From positions 62,001 to 126,000 of the forward strand of contig NZ_BMUA01000003.1 in NCBI RefSeq assembly GCF_014649955.1: DNA of 64,000 nucleotides, read 5' to 3'. This document shows, piece after piece, positions 54,382-64,000 of the stretch. The notes beneath the pieces were generated by a model. It saw only the letters and a program-made list of their open reading frames with translations. It searched no databases and was not told where the DNA came from. Position numbers and translations under genes: made by a program. How positions within the stretch are numbered: position 1 is the stretch's first letter; every line of letters begins with the position of its first letter. The stretch is from Streptomyces violascens. GTDB taxonomy: Bacteria > Actinomycetota > Actinomycetes > Streptomycetales > Streptomycetaceae.

Positions 54382-56451
54382 TCACCCGGGCCCGACGGAA
54401 CCGTCCGTCAGGCCGTCGTGCAGGCCCTGTACGAGCTGCTCGCCGAGCCGGCCCGCGAGCCGCAGCGTGTCCTCGAACGCGGCCAGGGCCCGGAACCGCT
54501 CTCCGTAGCGCCGCTGTTCGGCGAGCGGGAGCCGGGGCAGGTGCAGCCTGCGGACGTCGAGCCGGGACGCGGTGGTGGCGTAGCTGCTGGCCTGGCGGTT
54601 GTTGGCGGTGCCGCGCAGGAATCCGGCGAGGAACCAGGGGTCCAGGGCGGCCGGTTCGGGCCGCAGGAGCTGGAGGTTGCGGCCGAGGGCGGCGCCCGCG
54701 CTCGCCTCGTCGACGACCCGGGCGGCGGTGCCGCCGCCGAGCACGGGCACCACGACGTCGCCGGGCCGGGTCAGCACCGGCTCTTCTGCGGGCCCTTCGG
54801 GCAGGGTGCCCGAAGGGGCGGTGCCGGCCAGTACGTCGTGCTCGGTGAGGACGGCGGGCCCGTCCGGCCCGCTTCCGGCGCCGCCCGCACGCAGCACCAG
54901 GGCGCCCGCGCGGGCGAGTTCGCCGACGGTGGTGGGCGACCAGCGGGCGCCCTGTGCGGGGGCGGGTGCGGCGGGCGGCGGCGTAAGTTCGGCGGCGAGG
55001 CGCAGAGCGGCGTCGAGGCGTTCGCGTACCCCGTCGAGCGCGGCGGTGCCGCCTTCGGCCGCGGGCGGCGGCAGATGGCGGGCCGGTGCGAGGTCGACGT
55101 CGTCGTCGAGGAGTTCGATGACCGGCACCGACCGGCTGACCCCGGGCTGTTCGACGGCCGTGCCGTCGCGGTCGAAGGGGGTCCAGGCGTCGAGCACCGC
55201 GGACTGGAGTGCGGGCCAGGGCAGCCGGTCGCGGCCGCCGTCCACCGCCACGCCCTCGACCCCGCCGGTGTCGACGAGGAGCAGCTCGGGCGCGGGCCGG
55301 GTGGCGCCGTCCGGCCTGCGCAGCACCCACAGGTGCAGCGGGATGCCGTAGGGCGGCGCGGCCCCGGCGGGCAGCGCGACGACCGCGCGCAGGGCGCCGC
55401 GGCGCAGCAGGTCGGCGCGGATCCGGCGTCCGGAGCGGCGCGAGGCGGCGGCGGGCGGCATCAGAAGCACGGCGGTGCCGCCCTCGCGCAGCCGGGCCAA
55501 CGCATGCTGCACCCAGGCGAGTTCGGACTCGGTACGGGCCGGGAGGCCGTACTCCCAGCGCGGGTCGTAGGCGAGTTCGTCGTGACCCCAGGCCCGCTCG
55601 TTGAACGGCGGGTGGCACAGCACGGCGTCGGCGGCGAGGGACCCGAAGGCGTCCGCGCGCAGCGAGTCGGCGGCCGCGGTACGGATGGCGGCGGACCCGG
55701 CGAGGGCGAGCCGGAGCCCGGTGAGCGCGGCGAGGTCGGGGTCGGCGTCCTGGCCGTGCAGGGCGACGGCGTCCGGCAGCGCGCACAGCAGGGTGCCGGT
55801 GCCGCAGGCCGGGTCCAGAACGCTGCCCGCGGGCCCGGCGAGCGCGGCCATGAGCTCCGCGGGCCCCTGCGGAGTGAGCGTGTACTGACGGGGGTTGGCG
55901 TCGAGATGCCGCCCGAGCAGAAACTCGAAGGCCTCCCGGGCTCCGGCTTCGGCGGCGAGCTCGGCGACCCCGCGCAGCAGGGGCAGGGAGGGGGCGAGCT
56001 CGGCGGCGTCGGGGGGGTTCACAGAGCGGCCGTGACCAGCATGCGCGGGGTCCGCCTCTTTGAACCGCTCCCCCAGCACCTCCCCGAGAAGTCCCGGCAG
56101 CCCCTCGGCGAGTCCCGCGTCCGAAAGCGCGGCCAGCTTGCGCCACTTGGCGGGGTGGTCCCGTACGGCCAGCAGGGCGCAGCCCGCGTGGACCAGGGCC
56201 GTGACCGCGCCCGCGGGGTGGGCCGAGAGCTGCTGCCAGACGCGTTCGCGCAGCGGGACCTCGGCCAACTTGCCCTGGGCGCGCAGCCATTGCTCGACTT
56301 CGTGGAGCGCGAAGGAGGGGCTGGTCTCGGTGCCGCCGACCGGTTTGGGGAAGTCGGCATGCCGGCGGCGCCAGTTGCTGACGGCCGCACGGCCCACTCC
56401 CGCGAGCCGGGCGATGGTGGCCGCGGTCACCTCCGCTGCGTGCTCCGGCAC
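54382..56451 (-). CDS. orphan N6-adenine-methylase-like protein with HTH and specificity-like domains
   Basis: 689 residues from GTG 56451 behind GGGGAG. Order: an N-terminal AlpA/excisionase-like DNA-binding part (IARLAGVGRAAVSNWRRRH, about 10-60), a helical segment, and a type I HsdM-like methylase core with motif I VLDPACGTGTLL (211-222). A C-terminal part then resembles HsdS (LTRPGDVVVPVL, PWFLAGFLRG, LHLPRLPLAEQRRYGERF). Motif IV, normally NPPF, is CHPPFNERAW with His 280 in place of Asn, so catalysis may be lost or changed. No restriction subunit gene is nearby. Confidence 0.88.
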   Translation of the reverse strand: MPEHAAEVTAATIARLAGVGRAAVSNWRRRHADFPKPVGGTETSPSFALHEVEQWLRAQGKLAEVPLRERVWQQLSAHPAGAVTALVHAGCALLAVRDHPAKWRKLAALSDAGLAEGLPGLLGEVLGERFKEADPAHAGHGRSVNPPDAAELAPSLPLLRGVAELAAEAGAREAFEFLLGRHLDANPRQYTLTPQGPAELMAALAGPAGSVLDPACGTGTLLCALPDAVALHGQDADPDLAALTGLRLALAGSAAIRTAAADSLRADAFGSLAADAVLCHPPFNERAWGHDELAYDPRWEYGLPARTESELAWVQHALARLREGGTAVLLMPPAAASRRSGRRIRADLLRRGALRAVVALPAGAAPPYGIPLHLWVLRRPDGATRPAPELLLVDTGGVEGVAVDGGRDRLPWPALQSAVLDAWTPFDRDGTAVEQPGVSRSVPVIELLDDDVDLAPARHLPPPAAEGGTAALDGVRERLDAALRLAAELTPPPAAPAPAQGARWSPTTVGELARAGALVLRAGGAGSGPDGPAVLTEHDVLAGTAPSGTLPEGPAEEPVLTRPGDVVVPVLGGGTAARVVDEASAGAALGRNLQLLRPEPAALDPWFLAGFLRGTANNRQASSYATTASRLDVRRLHLPRLPLAEQRRYGERFRALAAFEDTLRLAGRLGEQLVQGLHDGLTDGSVGPG

Positions 56452-56640
56452 CTGATCGCTCCCCTCGTCCGCGAAGTACCGACCCTACCGAAGGGCACCG
56501 CGGCACTCCATACACGCCGTGAACAATCACGATTCATGTTCTCGTGTTGACTCGGTTCACAGTCACCTGCTCTGATGTGCCCGGCCCTGCCACACCCGCC
56601 GTCCCGCCCCGCGCCATCACCCTCAGGGGGAGTTCACGCC

Positions 56641-57356
56641 ATGCGCCGCCGCACCATCGCCACCAGCACCGTCCTCTTCGTCTGCGCCACCACGGCCCTG
56701 ACGGCCTGTTCGGGCTCCGGCTCCGCCACGGCCGCCAAGGACTCGGCCGCGCCCCAGACGCCCGCCGCCGTGAGCCCGGCCGCGGCCGCGCCGAAGGGCC
56801 CGGACGCGGATCTGACCGGCGGTCAGATACTCACCAACTCGCTCAAGGCCACCCGCCACGCCACCTCGCTGCACCTCAAGGCGGACGTCTCCGACCCCAA
56901 GGAGGGCGCCAGCAAGCTGGACCTCTCCTGGACGCCAAGGGCGACTGCACCGGCACCATCGCGCAGGGCAAGGACACCATCGGCATCATCAAGATCGGCA
57001 AGACCGTCTACCTGCGGCCGCAGGGCACCAGCAAGTGGACGAAGACGAACACCGACTCCGCCGACGGCAAGGACCTCGCCTCGGTCTGCGACCTGAACAA
57101 CTTCCTCGGCGGCTTCCAGGGCGAGGACACCGAGGCCAAGAAGGGTGCGACCACCAAGGTCGACGGTCGCCCCGCGATCGTCCTGACCGAGAAGGACGGC
57201 GCCGAGAGCTACACGATGGACGTGGCCACCTCGGGCAAGCCGTACCTCCTGAAGATGGTCACCGTGGGCGGCGACAGCCCCGGCACGCTCTCCTTCTCGC
57301 ACTTCGGCGAGCCGGTCCACGCGGTCGCCCCGACGCGGACCTCGATCGCGGCCTGA
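56641..57356 (+). pseudogene. lipoprotein gene with a single-base frameshift
   Basis: The ATG at 56641 opens a lipoprotein with signal peptide and lipobox LTAC, then Ala/Pro linker and LTGGQILTNSLKATRHATSL. After SKLDLS the frame runs into shadow sequence. The homologous continuation (DAKGDCTGTIAQGKDTIGII to the stop at 57356) is in another frame. Adding one C in CTCTCCTGG (56923-56931) would join them as LSLDAKGDC. Either a real recent mutation or an error in a C run. The intact form would be an about 238-residue LppX/LprG-like lipoprotein. Confidence 0.75.
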
Positions 57357-57367
57357 CGCATCGTCAC

Positions 57368-57389
57368 AGCTCCCGTGCGGCTGGGAGCT
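57368..57389 (+). terminator. hairpin after the lipoprotein gene
   Basis: AGCTCCC (57368-57374) pairs with GGGAGCT (57383-57389), 12 bases past the stop. Confidence 0.5.
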
Positions 57390-57421
57390 CCTGTCCGGGC
57401 ATTCGGCCAGGACCGACAAAA

Positions 57422-57455
57422 AGGGCGGGCGGCGCCGCGTGGCACCGCCCGCCCT
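57422..57455 (-). terminator. intrinsic terminator of mfd
   Basis: AGGGCGGGCGG (57422-57432) pairs with CCGCCCGCCCT (57445-57455); TTTTTGTC follows on the minus strand. It lies 20 bases past the mfd stop. Confidence 0.8.
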
Positions 57456-57474
57456 CACCCGTGTCCCCTACGGC

Positions 57475-61008
<3,534 letters not shown>

Positions 61009-61445
61009 GAAGGGCATCCATCCCGGGGAGTGGGCAACGCGAACCGCCCGACACGTGTTACGGGCCGGGGGCTTCCAGCGTACGACGCCCCACCGACACC
61101 CGCCGCCCGCCGCACCCCCAGCCCCCTGGGGCCGCGCCCCACCCCCCCTTTCACCCTGCGGACCGTGGAGGGCTGGTCGCGCGGTTCCCCGCGCCCCTGG
61201 CAGGATCCGGTACAGGGCATCCCTGGGCTGCGCCCCGAACCTCCCCCCTTTCACCCTGCGGACCGCGGGCGGCTGGTCGCGCGGTTCCCCGCGCCCCTGA
61301 GCAGGATCCGGCTGAACGGGGTCCGGGGCGGAGCCCCGGTACACCCCGCCCCGCCGCGCGAAAAAGTCGGCCCCGCGTGTCAACCGGCCGCACCCCCCGG
61401 CGCGTATACCCCGTGAGACCTACCCACCCCCACAGGAGCGCCGCC
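61009..61445. repeat. family-A direct repeats upstream of mfd
   Basis: 437 bases between divergent mfd and sigma-factor genes. Two direct copies (about 61145-61200 and 61250-61312) share CCCTTTCACCCTGCGGACCG and GCTGGTCGCGCGGTTCCCCG. An inverted family-B fragment follows (61318-61345, GGGGTCCGGGGCGGAGCCCC). No gene is supported. Both promoters must lie at the edges. Confidence 0.75.
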
Positions 61446-61937
61446 TTGACCGACGAGGAGTTCGAGGAGTTCTACGCTCACTCCGTGAAACCGCTGGTCG
61501 GCCAGGTCTACCTGATGACCGGCGACCTCCACGAGGCCCAGGACGTGGTCCAGGAGGCGTTCGTGCGGGCCTGGGGCCGCCGCAACCGCCTCGACGCGGG
61601 GGCCGGCCCCGAGGCCTGGGTGCGGACCGTGGCCTGGCGGCTCGCGGTGAGCCGCTGGCGCCGCGGCCGCAGAGCCGCGGAGGCGTGGCGCCGCCACAAC
61701 CAGGTGCACAGCACCGAGGCCCCCGAACCCGACCCCGGCACCGTCGCCCTCATCGACGCCCTGCGCGGCCTCTCCGACCGCCAGCGCCGAGTCGCCGTAC
61801 TGCATTACGTGTGCGATCTGAGCGTGGACCAGGTCGCCCACGAGACCGGCATCACCGCCGGCACCGTCAAGACCCACCTTTCGCGCGCCCGGGCCGCCCT
61901 CGCGCCCCGCCTCCTGGAGGAAGAACACGGTGTCTGA
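61446..61937 (+). CDS. ECF sigma factor (SigE-type family)
   Basis: 163 residues from TTG 61446 behind AGGAG. Region 2 spans about 5-65 (FEEFYAHSVKPLVGQVYLMT, DVVQEAFVRAW). Region 4 spans about 100-155 (LSDRQRRVAVLHYVCDLSVD, ETGITAGTVKTHLSRARAAL). Regions 3 and 1.1 are missing, as in extracytoplasmic-function sigma factors. The stop overlaps the next gene by 8 bases, the usual layout for a sigma factor and its regulator. Confidence 0.93.
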   Translation: MTDEEFEEFYAHSVKPLVGQVYLMTGDLHEAQDVVQEAFVRAWGRRNRLDAGAGPEAWVRTVAWRLAVSRWRRGRRAAEAWRRHNQVHSTEAPEPDPGTVALIDALRGLSDRQRRVAVLHYVCDLSVDQVAHETGITAGTVKTHLSRARAALAPRLLEEEHGV

Positions 61938-62364
61938 CTTCGACCGGGACGAGGAGTCCCTGGCCCGCGCCCTGAAGCGGGCCGCCGACGCGGGCGGCCG
62001 CGGCATCGTCCCCGAGCCCGCCGAACGCGTCGCCGCACGCGGTCTGCGGCGCCGGCGCCGCACCACGGCCGCGCTCGCCGCCTGCGCGGTGTGCCTGCTC
62101 GCCGGGTCCGGCGCCGCGCTCGGCCTGCGCCTCCAGCAGAGCCCGCCGGCGCTGCCCGCATCCACCCCGGACACCCGCACGTCCTCCGTCCCGCAGGGCT
62201 CGGGCACGCCGTCCGAGCGGCCCAGCCCCTCCTACCCCGCCCCGCCGCCGACCGCCTCCGCCACCCCCTCGCCGCCCTTCGGCTCACCGTCCCCGCCCTC
62301 GTCCCCCTCCTTCTCCCCGCCCGAAGCCTCCGGATCCGTCACCCCGACCGCCCGCCCCCACTGA
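61930..62364 (+). CDS. single-pass membrane protein, putative partner of the ECF sigma factor
   Basis: 144 residues from GTG 61930. The cytoplasmic N-terminus (about 1-45, SDFDRDEESLARALKRAADA) precedes one membrane helix (about 48-66). An outer tail of Pro, Ser and Thr (about 75-144) follows. No HxxxCxxC zinc anti-sigma motif is present. The overlap with the sigma gene and the topology suggest an anti-sigma or surface-sensing role, which is inference. Confidence 0.8.
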   Translation: MSDFDRDEESLARALKRAADAGGRGIVPEPAERVAARGLRRRRRTTAALAACAVCLLAGSGAALGLRLQQSPPALPASTPDTRTSSVPQGSGTPSERPSPSYPAPPPTASATPSPPFGSPSPPSSPSFSPPEASGSVTPTARPH

Positions 62365-62380
62365 TCCAAGGAACCCCACC

Positions 62381-63820
62381 GTGTCCGGAGCTCTCCTCGC
62401 CCTGCCCGAAAACAGGAACCGAAAGGCAACAAAGCATCATGATCAAGACAAACCTCCGCGCCGAATACCCCCGCCCCCCGCCGCCGACCCCCACCTCCTC
62501 GCCGCCGCCCTCTTCCTCGCCTACGCGACCGTCGGCGTCCTGCGCTACCGGCGGATGGAGACCCTCTCCTGGGATCTCGGGATCTTCGAGCAGGTCGTAC
62601 GCGCCTACGCCCACTTCCAGGCGCCCGTCGCCGATCTCAAGGGGCCCGGCGCCGACATCCTCGGGGATCACTTCAGTCCGGTGACCGCGCTGCTCGCCCC
62701 CGCCTACCGGCTGTTCCCCACCCCCGTCACCCTGCTCGTCGCCCAGTCCGCCCTGTTCGCGCTGGCCGCGGTCCCGGTGACCCGCGCCTCGGCCCGGCTG
62801 CTGGGGCGGGGGCCGGGGCTCGCGGTCGGAGTCGCGTTCGGGCTTTCGTGGGGGATCCAGCGGGCCGCCGACTTCGACTTCCACGAGATCTGCTTCGCCG
62901 TCCCGCTGATCGCCTTCGCCCTGGAGGCCGTGCTGCGCGGACGGTGGCGCGCGGCCCTCCTGTACGCGCTGCCGCTCGTCCTCGTGAAGGAGGACCTCGG
63001 CCTGACGACGGCCGCGCTCGCCGCCGTCGTCGCGTTCCGCGCCCGCCGCACCTCGCCCCGCGCCGTGCGGTACGCCGTCGCCGTGGCCGCGTTCGGGGCG
63101 GTCGCCGCCCTGGTCACCCTCACCGTCGTCATCCCTGCCTTCAACTCCTCGGGCACGTACGACTACTGGGGGAAGATGGGCGGTCCGGGTCCCCTGGCCG
63201 GCTGGGGCGTCAAGGTCCGGACCGTCCTGTGGGTCCTGCTGCCCACCACCGGGCTCCTCGCGCTGCGCTCCCCGCTGCTGCTCGCCGCGCTGCCCACCCT
63301 CGGCTGGCGCTTCCTGTCCTCGGACGACCACTACTGGTCGACGGACTGGCACTACAGCGCGGTCCTGATGCCGGTCCTCGCGCTCGCCCTCGCCGACGCG
63401 GTGGCCACCGCCAAGCACAGCCCCCGCCGCCGGCTGCGCTCGTACGCCCGCAACGTGCCGTTCTGCGCGGCCGCGGCGGCCCTCGCCCTCACCCCCTCGC
63501 TGCCGCTGGCCGCGCTGACCGACCCGGCCACGTACCGCAAGAGCCCCCAGGTCGAGGCCCACGAGCGGCTGTTGGGGCGGATCCCGGACGGGGCGACCGT
63601 CGAGGCGAACATCGGGCCCATCGCCCGGCTCACCTCCCGCTGCCGGGTCTTCTGGGTCGGCGCGGCGCGCCCCGTCATCCCGCGCTACATCGCGCTCGAC
63701 AACTCCGACGGCTGGGCGGGCGACCCCGTCCAGTACGCCACAGCGCTGCACCCCGGCGCCGTCTACACGGTCACCGGGGTGGCAGGGGGTTACGTACTGC
63801 TCCAACTGGGCCTGGAATAA
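62381..63820 (+). CDS. DUF2079 polytopic membrane protein
   Basis: 479 residues from GTG 62381 behind AAGGAA. About 9-10 membrane helices. SWDLGIFEQVVRAYAHFQAP, DHFSPVTALLAPAYRLFPTP, DFDFHEICFAVPLIA and VKEDLGLT are the conserved DUF2079 blocks. The fold resembles GT-C glycosyltransferases. The C-terminal part (about 375-479) is outside the membrane. It starts 16 bases after the putative sigma partner, so it may be part of the same operon and a member of the regulon. Confidence 0.88.
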   Translation: MSGALLALPENRNRKATKHHDQDKPPRRIPPPPAADPHLLAAALFLAYATVGVLRYRRMETLSWDLGIFEQVVRAYAHFQAPVADLKGPGADILGDHFSPVTALLAPAYRLFPTPVTLLVAQSALFALAAVPVTRASARLLGRGPGLAVGVAFGLSWGIQRAADFDFHEICFAVPLIAFALEAVLRGRWRAALLYALPLVLVKEDLGLTTAALAAVVAFRARRTSPRAVRYAVAVAAFGAVAALVTLTVVIPAFNSSGTYDYWGKMGGPGPLAGWGVKVRTVLWVLLPTTGLLALRSPLLLAALPTLGWRFLSSDDHYWSTDWHYSAVLMPVLALALADAVATAKHSPRRRLRSYARNVPFCAAAAALALTPSLPLAALTDPATYRKSPQVEAHERLLGRIPDGATVEANIGPIARLTSRCRVFWVGAARPVIPRYIALDNSDGWAGDPVQYATALHPGAVYTVTGVAGGYVLLQLGLE

Positions 63821-63826
63821 AGGGAG

Positions 63827-64000
63827 TCAGTCCGTGGCGATCGCGTTCAGGACGTTCATCCGGCCCGCCCTGTACGCCGGGATCAGCGCCGCGAACAGGC
63901 CCACGAAGGCCGAGGCCACGAATACCGTGATGATGGTCGGCCAGGGGATTTCCAGGACGCCCATGCCCTCCAGGGCGAGCAGCTTCTGCGCGGTCGTGCC
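63827..64000 (-). CDS. FtsX-family ABC permease (C-terminal end only)
   Basis: 57 codons at the right edge. IPWPTIITVFVASAFVGLFA is the last membrane helix and ALIPAYRAGRMNVLNAIATD the conserved end of MacB/FtsX permeases. It converges with the DUF2079 gene, with 6 bases between stops. Confidence 0.85.
   Translation of the reverse strand, partial: GTTAQKLLALEGMGVLEIPWPTIITVFVASAFVGLFAALIPAYRAGRMNVLNAIATD

Overview
The window is chromosomal DNA of a Streptomyces or a very close relative. The base composition is very G+C rich with strong third-position bias. Many starts are GTG or TTG, stops overlap starts (GTGA/ATGA), and a bldA-type tRNA-Leu(UAA) is present. The order hut genes, cystathionine beta-synthase, SGNH hydrolase, thiolase, bldA, FtsX-type ABC pair, cfa, ndh, Ppx/GppA, DUF501, DivIC/FtsB, eno, two Rpf-type hydrolases, P450, mazG, SurA-like lipoprotein and mfd matches, from memory, the core-chromosome bldA neighbourhood of Streptomyces coelicolor. 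No prophage, insertion sequence, CRISPR array or rRNA operon was seen. Gene functions are read from motifs only.

Layout. 1-6944 (all minus): a cell-surface polysaccharide cluster with a GNAT/CelD-type protein, GT2 glycosyltransferase, polysaccharide deacetylase, large polytopic membrane protein (with a TTA codon), small membrane protein and a GH26-like glycosidase running off the left edge. 7155-9781 (plus): a small hypothetical protein and a large Ig-like/polytopic membrane protein whose tenth codon is TTA. 9794-15893 (minus): histidine-utilisation operon hutU, M20 amidase, hutF, hutI, interrupted by two blocks of dispersed repeats; hutG is absent. 16009-17973: Y4yA-like PLP decarboxylase and a membrane protein. 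18058-22446: a divergent unit with an RpiR regulator, a histidine-ammonia-lyase paralogue lacking the normal MIO triad, an NCS1 permease and a small membrane protein.

22854-31344: cystathionine beta-synthase, SGNH hydrolase, thiolase, small hypotheticals, a secreted GH16-CBM6 glucanase behind a LacI-type operator, and a Bax-inhibitor-1 membrane protein. 31500-31581 is bldA. 32026-35538 is an ABC ATPase/permease pair. 35625-42233 (minus): cfa, ndh with Rex-like sites upstream, Ppx/GppA, DUF501, DivIC/FtsB and enolase. 42510-44660: two resuscitation-promoting-factor hydrolases, the first behind a ydaO-type (c-di-AMP) riboswitch. 44793-47309: a P450 and a flavohaemoglobin-like protein (TTA codon) diverging from a 39-base gap. 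47660-61008: mazG, SurA-like lipoprotein, YfhO-like membrane protein, soluble Ser/Thr kinase with a coupled membrane protein, an orphan DNA-methylase-like protein with an altered motif IV, a frameshifted lipoprotein gene and mfd. 61446 to the end: ECF sigma factor with an overlapping membrane protein, a DUF2079 protein and the end of an ABC permease.

Three genes carry TTA codons and should therefore depend on the bldA tRNA found in the same window. The most unusual items are the MIO-less ammonia-lyase paralogue, the HPPF methylase-like protein, the repeat inserted in frame in the PLP decarboxylase, and the hut operon whose last step may be done by an M20 amidase.
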